Below are positions 16,838 to 27,904 of a stretch of 64,000 nucleotides of DNA, in pieces. This DNA comes from Alkaliphilus metalliredigens QYMF (GTDB lineage: Bacteria; Bacillota; Clostridia; Peptostreptococcales; Natronincolaceae): NCBI RefSeq assembly GCF_000016985.1, contig NC_009633.1:2337539-2401538 (forward strand), in the 5' to 3' direction. The translations under genes and the position numbers were made by a program. The first letter of the stretch is position 1. Each line of letters starts with the position of its first letter. A model generated the notes under the pieces. That model made no database searches and was not told the origin of the DNA. It was given only the letters and a program-made list of their open reading frames with translations.

Positions 16838-17428
16838 ATGGTTGATTTCTCAGCTTCATCAATATTTGTGATTTTGATCAGTGCAATACTTGTTAACAAC
16901 TTTGTGCTCTCTAGATTCTTGGGGATTTGTCCTTTCTTAGGGGTTTCAAAACAAGTGGAGACTTCTTTTGGTATGGGAATGGCAGTGACATTCGTTATGG
17001 CTCTAGCCTCTATCATGACTTATCTAATTCAACATCTAGTTTTAGTACCACTGGAACTACAATACATGCAAACAATCACATTTATATTAGTGATTGCCTC
17101 AATTGTACAATTAGTAGAAATGATCATTCAAAAGGTCAGTCCCACACTGTATCAATCTCTAGGTGTGTTTCTACCACTGATTACCACTAACTGTGCAGTA
17201 TTGGGTTTAACGATTTTAAATATTCAACTTGAGTATAATATTATTGAGACAACTTTTCATGCAATCGGTGCAGCGGTAGGTTTTACATTAGTCATCGTAT
17301 TATTTGCTGCAATCAGAGAACGTTTGGAAGTTTCCAATGTTCCTGAAGCTTTTAAAGGCTTTGCAATTGCACTGGTTACAGCGGGTTTAATGTCAATGGC
17401 GTTCCTTGGATTTTCAGGACTTGTATAG
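16838..17428 (+). CDS. rnfA: Rnf complex subunit RnfA
   Basis: 196 residues, start ATG 16838 three bases after rnfE. Six hydrophobic helices; [19 protein letters not shown] (about 18-36) and TTNCAVLG (about 110-117) match RnfA and contain the cluster-binding Cys residues. Pairs with RnfE in the ion-translocating core. Confidence 0.96.
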   Translation: MVDFSASSIFVILISAILVNNFVLSRFLGICPFLGVSKQVETSFGMGMAVTFVMALASIMTYLIQHLVLVPLELQYMQTITFILVIASIVQLVEMIIQKVSPTLYQSLGVFLPLITTNCAVLGLTILNIQLEYNIIETTFHAIGAAVGFTLVIVLFAAIRERLEVSNVPEAFKGFAIALVTAGLMSMAFLGFSGLV

Positions 17429-17440
17429 AGGGGTGATGTG

Positions 17441-18427
17441 ATGAACTTAAGTAGTGTTATTTATCCTATTGTGAGCTTAGGAGGTCTAGGACTTGTTTTT
17501 GGTGCAGGTCTTGCGTATGCCTCTCAGAAATTTGCTGTAGAAGTAGACCCTAAGGTAGAAGAAGTTAGAAATGCACTTCCCAGCGCCAATTGTGGTGCCT
17601 GTGGATACCCAGGCTGTGAGGCTTTTGCTAAAGCCATCGTTGAGGGGAAAGCACCTATTGAAGGATGTCCAGTTGGCGGCGCTTCATGTGCAGAATCTCT
17701 TGGGGAGATCATGGGTGTAGAAGCAAACGCTGGGGTTAAAAAAGTTGCTAAAGTAATATGTAATGGTGATACCTCTAAATGTAAAGAAGACTTTGATTAC
17801 CAAGGGGTTGAAGATTGCGTTGCAGCCACAATGGTTGCCGGTGGAAGTAAATCATGTAAGTATGGCTGTTTAGGACTGGGAACATGTGTAAGAGAATGTC
17901 CATTTGATGCAATTGACATCGTAGATAATCGTATTGCAAGGATTAATCCAGAAAAATGTACTGGATGTACAAAATGTATCGCTGTCTGTCCTAAGGACGT
18001 GATTGATATGGTTCCTTATGAGCAAGACGTTATCATCACATGTAACAATAAAGAGACAGGTAAAGTAGTTAGACCAAAATGTGGAGTTGCCTGTATCTCA
18101 TGTAAGATATGTGTTAAAAGTTGTCCATTTGAAGCAATTGACTTTGAAAATAATTTAGCCTTTATTGATTATGAAAAATGTACAAATTGTTTCGTATGTG
18201 TTGAAAAATGTCCTACTAAGGCAATTGAAGGACAATTAGAGAAACGAAAAAAAGCACTTATTCATGAGGATCTATGTATTGGTTGTACAATTTGCAAAAA
18301 AAATTGTCCAGTAGATGCAATTGAAGGAGAATTAAAAGAAAATCATAAAATCATTGAAGATAAATGTATCGGATGTGGTGTCTGCGAACAAAAGTGCCCC
18401 AAAGATGCGATCACAATGATTAAATAA
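17441..18427 (+). CDS. rnfB: Rnf complex subunit RnfB, multi-ferredoxin
   Basis: 328 residues. ATG 17441 is chosen over GTG 17438 because of spacing from GAGGGGTGA. N-terminal membrane helix, a four-Cys domain (ANCGACGYPGCEAFAKA, about 48-64) and then many [4Fe-4S] ferredoxin motifs to the end (CTGCTKCIAVCP, CISCKICVKSCP, CTNCFVCVEKCP, CIGCTICKKNCP, CIGCGVCEQKCP). This is the long clostridial form and the likely entry point for reduced ferredoxin. Last gene of the operon. Confidence 0.96.
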   Translation: MNLSSVIYPIVSLGGLGLVFGAGLAYASQKFAVEVDPKVEEVRNALPSANCGACGYPGCEAFAKAIVEGKAPIEGCPVGGASCAESLGEIMGVEANAGVKKVAKVICNGDTSKCKEDFDYQGVEDCVAATMVAGGSKSCKYGCLGLGTCVRECPFDAIDIVDNRIARINPEKCTGCTKCIAVCPKDVIDMVPYEQDVIITCNNKETGKVVRPKCGVACISCKICVKSCPFEAIDFENNLAFIDYEKCTNCFVCVEKCPTKAIEGQLEKRKKALIHEDLCIGCTICKKNCPVDAIEGELKENHKIIEDKCIGCGVCEQKCPKDAITMIK

Positions 18428-18450
18428 TTGTAGAAAACACAAGCAGTTAG

Positions 18451-18478
18451 AAAGAGTTCCTATGAGGGAACTCTTTTT
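18451..18478 (+). terminator. Terminator of the rnf operon
   Basis: AAAGAGTTCC TATGA GGGAACTCTTTTT, 23 bases after the rnfB stop. Confidence 0.9.
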
Positions 18479-18602
18479 AACTGTATTTACTACTTGTCAC
18501 GCTAATTCTTTAGTGGTAAACTTTTAATGTGTTAAGAAAAAGATAATTGAATAAATTAAGAGTTAAGCGTTAGAGTAAATTGAATAGAAAGAGTGATTAA
18601 AG

Positions 18603-19124
18603 ATGAATACAAAGAAAGTGGCTTATTTGGCCATGTTAACCTCATTAGGTTTAGCTTTGCATATTGTAGAATCATTTATCCCTAACCCTTTTATGGGTAT
18701 TGCACCAGGCGCTAAACTAGGATTGGCTAATATCATCGGGTTAATCACACTTGTGATGTTTGGTTTAAAGTATGCATTAACTGTAAACATACTGAGAAGC
18801 ATCCTAGGGGGCCTGGCTTCTGGCATGATTACTTCTATGTTTTACAGCTTGGCAGGGGCAATAGTCAGTACAATAATAATGTGGGTGATTTACAAATTAT
18901 TGAGTAAGTACTTTAGCTTAATCGGAGTCAGTGTTTTTGGTGCTTTAGGTCACAATATTGCACAATTGACTGTAGCAAGTATTATGATTAGTAATACCAG
19001 GATGTTTATTTATTTACCTGTGATGATGTTAACCAGTATTTTTACCGGAATTTTCATTGGATTAACTGCTAACCTTGCTTTAAATAAAGCAAAGATAAGC
19101 TTTAAAGATTTTAGTGGGATATAG
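18603..19124 (+). CDS. Gx transporter family membrane protein
   Basis: 173 residues with about five hydrophobic helices. The start MNTKKVAYLAMLTSLGLALH and PNPFMGIAPGAKLGLANI match the family annotated as Gx transporter or 'heptaprenyl diphosphate synthase component I', related to ECF substrate-binding subunits. No ATPase lies next to it. The substrate is unknown. Confidence 0.8.
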   Translation: MNTKKVAYLAMLTSLGLALHIVESFIPNPFMGIAPGAKLGLANIIGLITLVMFGLKYALTVNILRSILGGLASGMITSMFYSLAGAIVSTIIMWVIYKLLSKYFSLIGVSVFGALGHNIAQLTVASIMISNTRMFIYLPVMMLTSIFTGIFIGLTANLALNKAKISFKDFSGI

Positions 19125-19145
19125 ACTGAGTTAAGGGGTGAAGCT

Positions 19146-19394
19146 ATGAATAGATATAGAAACCCATGGCTATTGATTTTATTAGTCATTACAGGGTTTG
19201 TGTTAGGGGGACTCATTGGTACATCCCTTGGAACAACGCTTCCTTTTTTATCATATGGACCAGATCCACTTGGTATTCAGAATTTTGAGGTGAATTTAGG
19301 ATTGATATATTTAAACCTAACTTTCCTCATTCGTGTTAATGTTGCAAGCCTGATAGGACTATTCTTAGCAGTCATTATTTTTAAAAAAATGTAG
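19146..19394 (+). CDS. DUF4321 small membrane protein
   Basis: 82 residues with two hydrophobic segments and the LGGLIGTSLGTTLPFLSYG block of the DUF4321 family of Firmicutes. Function unknown; it habitually sits before maf, as here (eight bases upstream). Confidence 0.8.
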   Translation: MNRYRNPWLLILLVITGFVLGGLIGTSLGTTLPFLSYGPDPLGIQNFEVNLGLIYLNLTFLIRVNVASLIGLFLAVIIFKKM

Positions 19395-19402
19395 GTGGAA
19401 AA

Positions 19403-19981
19403 ATGGAAAGGTTAATATTGGCATCGAATTCTCCCAGAAGAAAAGAAATATTACAGAACTTACATGTAAAGTTTGATATAATAGTTAGCGATGTAGATGA
19501 AGTATTTAATGAAAAGGATCATCCAGCAAAAATTGTAGAAACACTTGCCTACCTAAAAGCAGAAGATGTGGCGAATAGAATAGATAGGGATGCCATTATT
19601 ATAGGAGCGGACACAATTGTCGTGAAAAATGGGATTATAGGCAAGCCCAAAAACAAACAAGATGCTAGGGACATCCTGCGTACTTTGTCTGGTGATGTCC
19701 ATGAGGTAATTACAGGAATAGTTGTGCTGGACACATCATCAGGTTATACTGTAATAGATCATGTTGTCACAGAAGTGTATATGAAAAAAATTACCGATGA
19801 GGAAATAGAAAGATATATTGCTACGGGTGAACCAATGGATAAGGCTGGGGCTTATGGTATTCAAGGAAGAGCTGCAGTTTTTGTCGAGAAAATTGTAGGC
19901 GATTATTATAATGTAGTGGGTCTACCGATATGTAAACTAGGGGAAGTTTTGCATAAGCATTTTCACATCAACCTCTTATAA
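19403..19981 (+). CDS. maf: Maf-type nucleoside triphosphate pyrophosphatase
   Basis: 192 residues. LILASNSPRRKEIL (about 3-16) is the substrate-binding signature; DVDEVF, GADTIVV, GKPKNKQDA and DKAGAYGIQG are further conserved blocks. Maf enzymes hydrolyse non-canonical NTPs to NMP and pyrophosphate and have been linked to septum formation. Lies before radC and mreBCD as in many Firmicutes. Confidence 0.95.
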   Translation: MERLILASNSPRRKEILQNLHVKFDIIVSDVDEVFNEKDHPAKIVETLAYLKAEDVANRIDRDAIIIGADTIVVKNGIIGKPKNKQDARDILRTLSGDVHEVITGIVVLDTSSGYTVIDHVVTEVYMKKITDEEIERYIATGEPMDKAGAYGIQGRAAVFVEKIVGDYYNVVGLPICKLGEVLHKHFHINLL

Positions 19982-20005
19982 TAAATAAGGCGGGTGTAGA
20001 GGGCT

Positions 20006-20704
20006 ATGGGTAAATCACAATATGTAACAGGTATTAAGAAAATGCCTATTAATGAGAGGCCAAGGGAAAAACTACTGAACTATGGACCAGAAAGTTTATC
20101 TAACCCAGAGCTTTTGGCAATTATTTTGTCTACAGGAACAAAAGAAATGTCAGCAATCGATTTAGCAACTCATGTGTTAAGCTATTCAGAAGAAGGGCTT
20201 CGGCATTTGAAAAACTGTGAAATCGAAGAACTTCAGCAAATTAAAGGTGTTGGAATAGCAAAAGCAAGTCAAATACTTGCTGCAGTTGAATTAGGTAAAC
20301 GGATATCATTGACCTCAAGAGTGAATCATTATAGAATTAAAAGTCCTGATGATGTAAGCAACTTATTAATGGAGGAAATGAGATATCTTAAAAAAGAATA
20401 TTTTAATATTGCATTGCTAAACACCAAGCATGAGGTCATTGCCATTGAAAACATCTCCATCGGTAGTTTGAATGCCTCAATTGTACACCCAAGAGAAGTT
20501 TTTGTGGTTGCAATTAAACGAAGTAGCTCTGCAATTATTTTAGTACACAACCATCCCAGCGGTGATCCTAGTCCTAGTGGTGAAGATATCCGAATAACGA
20601 AACGATTAGTCGAAGCAGGAAAGTTACTTGGAATCGAAGTATTAGATCATATTATAATTGGTGATAATGTATACTATAGTTTAAAGGAAAAATCAATGAT
20701 GTAA
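20006..20704 (+). CDS. radC: RadC/JAB-domain protein
   Basis: 232 residues. N-terminal helix-hairpin-helix-like region (MPINERPREKLL, LQQIKGVGIAKASQI) and a JAB/MPN metallo-domain with HNHPSGDPSPSGEDI (about 177-191), carrying the HxH and Asp ligands. Annotated as DNA repair protein RadC by tradition; the true function is uncertain. Confidence 0.93.
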   Translation: MGKSQYVTGIKKMPINERPREKLLNYGPESLSNPELLAIILSTGTKEMSAIDLATHVLSYSEEGLRHLKNCEIEELQQIKGVGIAKASQILAAVELGKRISLTSRVNHYRIKSPDDVSNLLMEEMRYLKKEYFNIALLNTKHEVIAIENISIGSLNASIVHPREVFVVAIKRSSSAIILVHNHPSGDPSPSGEDIRITKRLVEAGKLLGIEVLDHIIIGDNVYYSLKEKSMM

Positions 20705-20732
20705 ATGGACAAGATTAGGAAGGAGCATTTGA

Positions 20733-21764
<1,032 letters not shown>

Positions 21765-21779
21765 AGATGGTGAAAGGGT

Positions 21780-22622
21780 ATGGCTAAAAAAACTTCAAAG
21801 GATAGAGTAGCAATGATAGTGGCGGTTGTCGCTATCATTCTCATTATTGTGATGAGTATGACATCAAATCAAAGAGAAGAGATGACGGTAGTTGAGAGAT
21901 GGATTGGAAACATCGTGACTCCTTTGCAACGGACAGTAAGTGCCTCAACCAATGTGGTGGCTGAAAATGCCAGGGCTATTGTTCAGTTTTCCTCGATTAA
22001 AGCAAGTAATGAACAACTAAAAGAAGACATTGCTATCATACAAAGAGAGATGATTGACCTAAGATTAGAACGCAATGAGTTAGAAGAATTGCGTGAATTG
22101 AAGCATGCGCTGAACTATATAGAGGAACAGGAAAACTATCAACCAATTGCTGCAAATATCATCGGTAAAAATCCCGGTAATTGGTTTAATACCTTTACGA
22201 TTAATGTCGGAAGGAAGCACAATGTATCAAAAAATGACATTGTATTAGAGGCAAATGGTTTGGTCGGGAGAGTTTATGAAGCGGGAGACTATTGGGCGAA
22301 GGTTGTTTCAATAGTTGACCATAATAGTTCTGTTAGCTTTCAGCTACTAAGAGATAATACCCAACAAGGGATATTGTCCGGAAGTATCACAAGTGAACTG
22401 ACAGGGTACTTGTTTGATCCATTAGCTGAGGTTGTTGTGGGGGATAAGTTAGTTACATCTGTTTTAGGCGTGTATCCTCAGGGAATCGTCATTGGAGAAG
22501 TGGTTGAAGTGGCAAAATCCAGTGACCAACTCTTAAAAACCGTTGTGGTTGAACCTGAAGTAAACTTCACAAGGATGAGCAAGGTAATCGTTATGAAAAG
22601 TCTAGAGCAAGAGGGGAATTAA
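21780..22622 (+). CDS. mreC: Rod shape-determining protein MreC
   Basis: 280 residues with an N-terminal membrane helix (MIVAVVAIILIIVMSM), a coiled-coil stretch (about 70-110) and the beta-rich MreC core (NPGNWFNTFTINVG, GLVGRVYEAG, GDKLVTSVLGVYPQGI). It scaffolds the elongation machinery on the outer face of the membrane. Confidence 0.95.
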   Translation: MAKKTSKDRVAMIVAVVAIILIIVMSMTSNQREEMTVVERWIGNIVTPLQRTVSASTNVVAENARAIVQFSSIKASNEQLKEDIAIIQREMIDLRLERNELEELRELKHALNYIEEQENYQPIAANIIGKNPGNWFNTFTINVGRKHNVSKNDIVLEANGLVGRVYEAGDYWAKVVSIVDHNSSVSFQLLRDNTQQGILSGSITSELTGYLFDPLAEVVVGDKLVTSVLGVYPQGIVIGEVVEVAKSSDQLLKTVVVEPEVNFTRMSKVIVMKSLEQEGN

Positions 22623-22623
22623 G

Positions 22624-23121
22624 GTGAAAATTTTAGTCATTAGTATTATTATCATACTCAATGTTGTTTTACAATCTACCATCTTTCAATTCTTTAAGAT
22701 ATATAATGTTGTCCCTAACACCGCATTAATTCTTGTGATAGCCTTTGCCATTCATATGGGAAAACAAAAAGGCGCTGTGGTTGGTTTTTTTATAGGAATA
22801 CTACAAGATATTCTCTTTAGTCAAATCATTGGTGTGAACGCATTGGTTTTAATGATAGTGGGCTACTTTGTAGGCTCCATGAATCAAAAAATCATGAGAG
22901 ATCACTTAGCAGTGCCCTTTGTGTTAACAGTAGGAGCAACTGTTTTTTATGAGTTTATTAGTGTGCTTTTTCTTTATTTATTAAGATATCAAGTAACGAT
23001 ATTAGATTTGTTCTCTAGAGTGTTGATTATAGAAGTTGCATACAATGCTATTGTTTCCATATTTGTGTATATTTATGTATCAAAGATATTCAAAACAAAA
23101 TCCATAAGAAGAAGATACTAG
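22624..23121 (+). CDS. mreD: Rod shape-determining protein MreD
   Basis: 165 residues, GTG start one base after mreC, with GAGGGGAATTAAG upstream. Four or five hydrophobic helices; GFFIGILQDILFS matches the conserved loop of MreD. Membrane partner of MreC. Confidence 0.92.
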   Translation: MKILVISIIIILNVVLQSTIFQFFKIYNVVPNTALILVIAFAIHMGKQKGAVVGFFIGILQDILFSQIIGVNALVLMIVGYFVGSMNQKIMRDHLAVPFVLTVGATVFYEFISVLFLYLLRYQVTILDLFSRVLIIEVAYNAIVSIFVYIYVSKIFKTKSIRRRY

Positions 23122-23134
23122 ATAGACGGTGATA

Positions 23135-25990
23135 ATGATGATTTTCAAAAAACTACAGGACCGTTTTAATGTAATGATATTGATAGTCGCAACTATCTTT
23201 ATTGCTATTGCATTTCAATTGGCATCGATAATGCTTGTGCAAGGTGATCATTATCGGGAACAGGCGGAAAACAGGATTGTAAAGAGTATCCCTGCTACTG
23301 CAGCACGTGGTGAAATACGTGATAGATATGGACGCCTATTAGCTGGGAATCGTCCTAGCTTTACGCTGCAGATAATGAAGAATGAGGTTGTGGACGAGAG
23401 TATTAATGAAGTTGCATTGAAGCTCATTGAGATTTTAGAAGAAGATGATAATCGATACAATGACGACTTCCCAATTGTTTTCACTGAAGAAGGTGACTAC
23501 GCTTTTACCTATGATATGGAAATTGAAAGTTGGAAAATGAGGCATAGTTTAGAAGAAGTAAAATCTGCAGTAGATGCCTTTGAGATTTTAAGAAGACGGT
23601 ATGATATTCAAGGGGACGTCACAATCGAAGAAATCGTTGAAGCTGAAGAAAATAGAATCGCTCTTGAGATACAGCAACAATTTATAGAAATCCCTAATTT
23701 AAGTGTGCCAATTTCAATCCTTACGTGGAAGTTTATTGATGAGATGCGGAAAGACCAGTGGCTTCAGGGGTATCATATAACTGATTTTGAGGTTAGCGCG
23801 TACGATGCATTTAAAATGTTACGAGAAGAGATTTATAAAATTCCTGAAACATATTCAGATCTAGAGGCGCGAAAAATTATGGTTGTTAGAGAACACTTGA
23901 GAAACCAGGGGTATTTACAATATCAACCTGTCAAATTAGCACAGGATATTTCTGCATCGGCAGTGGCTCAAATCGAAGAAAATATATATGATCTTCCCGG
24001 TGTTAATATTGCTGTAGAACCCATAAGATACTATCCTAATGACAAGTTAGCATCGCATTTATTAGGATCATTAGGGAAAATATCACAGCAACATGAGATT
24101 GATCGCTTTGTCAGAGAACTCAACTATTTGGCTAGTGATATCATTGGAAAAACAGGTCTAGAACATAGTTTCGAAGAAACACTAAAGGGGAAAGATGGCT
24201 CCCAACGCATGATTGTGGATGCCAGGGGTAGATTAATTGATGTAGTAGAAAGAAAAGAGCCGATTCCTGGAGATACCCTATATCTGACGATTGATGCCAA
24301 CTTACAAAGAGTGGCAGAGGAAACATTAGAAGAAGTGTTAACAACATTACAAGCAGGTGGTATCTATGAAAGTCGATGGGGGAATACGAATTATTTAGGA
24401 ACTAGTGGACGCATGTCAAATGCCACATCTGGCTCTGTGGTTGTAACCGATGTTAAAACTGGAGAACTGCTGGCCTTAGCAAATTATCCATCCTATGACC
24501 CTAACAATTTTGCCACGGGGATTAGTATGACTGATTGGCAAGCATTAATGCCTGAGAATGAACGAGATCCTTTGGCCCCAAGACCTTTGCAAAACATCGC
24601 TCTCAGCACAGCCATTCAGCCAGGGTCTACATTTAAAATGGCTGTAGGGCTGGCTGGTATTGACCAAGGGTTAAGTCCCAAATATGAAATTCTAGATCGA
24701 GGGTTTATCCAGGTAGGAGGACACTCCTTTGGTAACTGGTTGTGGAATACAAGAAGAGGAACCATGGGACGACAAAACCTAGCCCAAGCCATAGCCCAAT
24801 CAAATAATTACTATTTCTACTCATTAGCTAATGGATATGACTATGGGAGCAGTAGACCATTGCCCATACGAATGAACATGGACATACTGGTGGATTACAC
24901 CAAAAAACTTGGTCTTGATGAACGAACAGGAATCGAAATTCAAGTACCAAGAGAAAGATCCGGTGGCGTTCCAAGCATTGAAAATAAGCTAAGAACAGTA
25001 AAAGTGATGCTGAGAAATCACCTGAATCGTCAGATGAGTGTAGAAGATCTGGATGAGACAAAGGTAGAAGTGAGTAGAATCGTTTTAGATGAGATTATAG
25101 AGCAAATTGTCGACTGGGCTGATGAAAACCCATCTCGGGGAGTACTCTACAATCGACTCTTAGAACTAGGGTTAAGAGAAGAAAAGGTTAGTTTATACAC
25201 AGATATTGTGAAGTATAGTTACTACAACCAAGCAAGATGGAGTGTGGCAGATACAATGAACTTTGCCATTGGACAAGGGGAACATACCTACACACCCATT
25301 CAAATGACAAATTATATGGCTATTTTAGCAAACGGAGGATATCGATATAATGTGAGTACTGTCAGAAAGACGCAGTCATTTGATGGGAGCAATACGATGC
25401 TGTATCCACCCGAGCTAGTTGAAAAAATTGAACTAAATGACTATGGTAATTTAGATGAGGTTAATTATGGGATGTTAATGGTAACAGAAAGTAGCATCAG
25501 CAACATCGGATCAGCAAGGAATTATTTTAATCAATTTCCAATAAAAGTGGCAGCTAAAACCGGTACGGCTCAGAGGTCAGGAAAAATACCTCCAATTGAC
25601 GAAGAAGTTTATCTGAAACAGCACATGAGAAGCTTCCAAGTGTCAGAAGAAGCAGTCGCGTTAAAAACAGATGAGTTAATGGAAGCGAATCGTGATAATG
25701 CAAGATTTCAAGATAGAGGATATGCCATGAGGCAAGCAATCAAAGCCCTCAATCCAAGTATCAAAGATGCTGATTTGGATCGATTTAAGGAAGACTATGA
25801 TCATTATGCATGGTTTACAGGCTTTGCACCCTACGATGATCCGGAAATCGCCATCACAGTATTGATTTTTCAAGGGGGATCTGGAGGATATGGAGCTCCG
25901 ATTCTTAGAGAGATTGTAGCTGAATACATGGGGCTTAATGCATTAGAGCATCAAGAACCCTTTATGATTGATAATAGGTTAGCCAGATAA
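23135..25990 (+). CDS. mrdA: Class B penicillin-binding protein 2, unusually long
   Basis: Transpeptidase for cell elongation, anchored by one N-terminal helix (MILIVATIFIAIAFQLASIM). Catalytic motifs: STFK (near residue 497), SNN (near 555) and KTGTA (near 808). At about 951 residues it exceeds the usual 600-750; the extra length is in the N-terminal dimerisation domain (about 80-270) and in acidic inserts between the SxN and KTG motifs and after KTG (about 830-905). ATG 23135 (or 23138) is preferred to GTG 23129, which overlaps the ribosome site. Confidence 0.93.
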   Translation: MMIFKKLQDRFNVMILIVATIFIAIAFQLASIMLVQGDHYREQAENRIVKSIPATAARGEIRDRYGRLLAGNRPSFTLQIMKNEVVDESINEVALKLIEILEEDDNRYNDDFPIVFTEEGDYAFTYDMEIESWKMRHSLEEVKSAVDAFEILRRRYDIQGDVTIEEIVEAEENRIALEIQQQFIEIPNLSVPISILTWKFIDEMRKDQWLQGYHITDFEVSAYDAFKMLREEIYKIPETYSDLEARKIMVVREHLRNQGYLQYQPVKLAQDISASAVAQIEENIYDLPGVNIAVEPIRYYPNDKLASHLLGSLGKISQQHEIDRFVRELNYLASDIIGKTGLEHSFEETLKGKDGSQRMIVDARGRLIDVVERKEPIPGDTLYLTIDANLQRVAEETLEEVLTTLQAGGIYESRWGNTNYLGTSGRMSNATSGSVVVTDVKTGELLALANYPSYDPNNFATGISMTDWQALMPENERDPLAPRPLQNIALSTAIQPGSTFKMAVGLAGIDQGLSPKYEILDRGFIQVGGHSFGNWLWNTRRGTMGRQNLAQAIAQSNNYYFYSLANGYDYGSSRPLPIRMNMDILVDYTKKLGLDERTGIEIQVPRERSGGVPSIENKLRTVKVMLRNHLNRQMSVEDLDETKVEVSRIVLDEIIEQIVDWADENPSRGVLYNRLLELGLREEKVSLYTDIVKYSYYNQARWSVADTMNFAIGQGEHTYTPIQMTNYMAILANGGYRYNVSTVRKTQSFDGSNTMLYPPELVEKIELNDYGNLDEVNYGMLMVTESSISNIGSARNYFNQFPIKVAAKTGTAQRSGKIPPIDEEVYLKQHMRSFQVSEEAVALKTDELMEANRDNARFQDRGYAMRQAIKALNPSIKDADLDRFKEDYDHYAWFTGFAPYDDPEIAITVLIFQGGSGGYGAPILREIVAEYMGLNALEHQEPFMIDNRLAR

Positions 25991-26006
25991 GGCTGGCCTA
26001 TTTTTG
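25979..26006 (+). terminator. Terminator after mreBCD-mrdA
   Basis: TAGCCAG ATAAGG CTGGCCTA followed by TTTTTG; the stem overlaps the mrdA stop codon. Confidence 0.65.
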
Positions 26007-26127
26007 TAGAAAAAGATATAAAATAGAGACTAAAGTACTTGTCTTTTTTAAACATGAAAAGAAGGAATTAAAAAACATGTGGAGAAATATAAATAGAGTA
26101 ACAATTTAGCGGTGGAGGTAGTGACTG

Positions 26128-26760
26128 GTGACACAAGATAATGTGATCGAATTCAAAGGAACCAAAAAGGGAATTTTAGTTCGAATTAAGCCGGAGATTG
26201 ATTTTAATCTAATCAAAACACAATTAATTCAAAAACTAGAGCATACTGAAAGTTTTTTCAAGGGAGCCGAAATTGCAGACATTGAATGCGACAGTTTATC
26301 CTTTGAAGAACGGAAAGAACTTGAAAACCTAATGACAAATCGATATCAAATGATTATTCATAAAAAAGAAGTAGCGAACATTGAAGAAGTTCCTCAGGAC
26401 TCTGTTTTTGACGGAATTAATGAAGGTGTCACTAAGTTTATTAGTGGTACTTTGCGCTCGGGACGAAAAATTGCCTATGAAGGAAATATTGTTATTTTAG
26501 GTGATGTCAATCCTGGAGCCCAAATCACTGCCTATGGTAATATTATTGTAATGGGGAGTCTAAGAGGAATTGCCCATGCAGGAGCAAATGGAAATATAAA
26601 CGCTTGTGTGGCTGCTTTTTATTTAGACCCTATGCAGCTTAGAATCGGAGATATCATTACACGAGCTCCGGACGGAGAGTATGAAAAACCCAATGGGCCT
26701 GAATTAGCAAGAATAAAAGATAATATGGTATATATTGAACCTTATCTAACCAAAAAATAA
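26128..26760 (+). CDS. minC: Septum site-determining protein MinC
   Basis: 210 residues, GTG start with GGTGGAGG. Variable N-terminal domain (about 1-95) and a beta-helical C-terminal domain (GTLRSGRKIAYEGNIVILGD, about 108-127; NPGAQITAYGNIIVMGSLRG) that binds MinD. It blocks FtsZ assembly away from midcell. Confidence 0.94.
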   Translation: MTQDNVIEFKGTKKGILVRIKPEIDFNLIKTQLIQKLEHTESFFKGAEIADIECDSLSFEERKELENLMTNRYQMIIHKKEVANIEEVPQDSVFDGINEGVTKFISGTLRSGRKIAYEGNIVILGDVNPGAQITAYGNIIVMGSLRGIAHAGANGNINACVAAFYLDPMQLRIGDIITRAPDGEYEKPNGPELARIKDNMVYIEPYLTKK

Positions 26761-26785
26761 ATAGAAGAAGCAGGGGGGAAATACA

Positions 26786-27583
26786 ATGGGAGAAGTGATT
26801 GTAATCACATCAGGTAAAGGTGGTGTGGGTAAAACAACAACAACAGCTAACCTAGGTACAGGGTTGGCCCAATTAGAGTATAAAGTGGTCGTGGTGGATG
26901 CAGATATTGGACTTAGGAACTTAGATGTGGTCATGGGGCTAGAAAATCGTATTGTATACGATATTGTTGATATTGTAGAAGGGGTTTGTCGATTAAAGCA
27001 AGCGTTGATTAGAGATAAACGATATGAAGGGTTATATCTACTGCCTGCTGCGCAAACAAAGGATAAAACTGCAATCAAACCAGAGGAAATGAAAAAGCTA
27101 ACTGATGAACTGCGGGAATTATTTGACTATGTTTTAATTGATTGTCCTGCTGGTATTGAGCAAGGTTTTAAAAATGCGATTATAGGTGCAGATCGTGCAA
27201 TTGTTGTGACAACACCAGAAATTTCTGCTGTAAGAGATGCAGATCGAATTATAGGCCTATTAGAAGCTGCTGAATTACAAGATCCACAGCTTATTGTTAA
27301 CCGGATAAGATATGATATGGTCCGTAGGGGAGACATGATGAATATTGATGATATGATTGATATCCTAGCCATAGACTTAATTGGTGTTGTTCCCGATGAC
27401 GAATCAATTGTCATATCCACAAACAAGGGAGAACCAGCAGTAACAGATCTACAGTCATTAGCTGGACAAGCTTATCGTAATATTGCCAAGCGAATTTCAG
27501 GAGAAGAAGTGCCCTTTGTCAACATGGAGGCAGAAGAAGGATTTATGTCTAGGTTAAGAAAAGCATTTGGACTACGAAAATAA
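26786..27583 (+). CDS. minD: Septum site-determining ATPase MinD
   Basis: 265 residues. Deviant Walker A SGKGGVGKTTT (about 9-19), VVVDADIGLRNLDVVMG switch region, and the C-terminal amphipathic membrane helix EGFMSRLRKAFG. Recruits MinC to the membrane. Lies 25 bases after minC and 19 before minE. Confidence 0.97.
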   Translation: MGEVIVITSGKGGVGKTTTTANLGTGLAQLEYKVVVVDADIGLRNLDVVMGLENRIVYDIVDIVEGVCRLKQALIRDKRYEGLYLLPAAQTKDKTAIKPEEMKKLTDELRELFDYVLIDCPAGIEQGFKNAIIGADRAIVVTTPEISAVRDADRIIGLLEAAELQDPQLIVNRIRYDMVRRGDMMNIDDMIDILAIDLIGVVPDDESIVISTNKGEPAVTDLQSLAGQAYRNIAKRISGEEVPFVNMEAEEGFMSRLRKAFGLRK

Positions 27584-27602
27584 GAATGGGAGGAGGAGAA
27601 AA

Positions 27603-27887
27603 ATGATGGATTTATTTAAATTTTTTAGTAAGGATAATGGAACAAGTAAAAAGGTGGCAAAAGAGAGATTAAAGCTAGTTTTAGTTCATGACAGAACTAA
27701 TTGCTCTCCTCGCTTTCTTGAAATGCTGAAAGAGGATATCATTAAGGTGATTTCAGACTATGTGGAGATTGACGAAGTCGGCTTGGAGATAAAATTGACC
27801 ACAACAAAGCGTGATTTTGATGAACAATCTGTACCGGCCTTAGTGGCGAATATTCCGATAAAAAAAATGAAAGAAAGAAGTCGTTAA
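27603..27887 (+). CDS. minE: Cell division topological specificity factor MinE
   Basis: 94 residues from ATG 27603 (27606 also possible) behind AGGAGGAG. N-terminal membrane/MinD-binding part (MMDLFKFFSK, AKERLKLVLVHDR) and dimerisation domain (IIKVISDYVEID). With MinD it gives the oscillating Min system rather than the DivIVA-anchored one. Confidence 0.94.
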   Translation: MMDLFKFFSKDNGTSKKVAKERLKLVLVHDRTNCSPRFLEMLKEDIIKVISDYVEIDEVGLEIKLTTTKRDFDEQSVPALVANIPIKKMKERSR

Positions 27888-27904
27888 TTAAACAGGAGGT
27901 TTAG

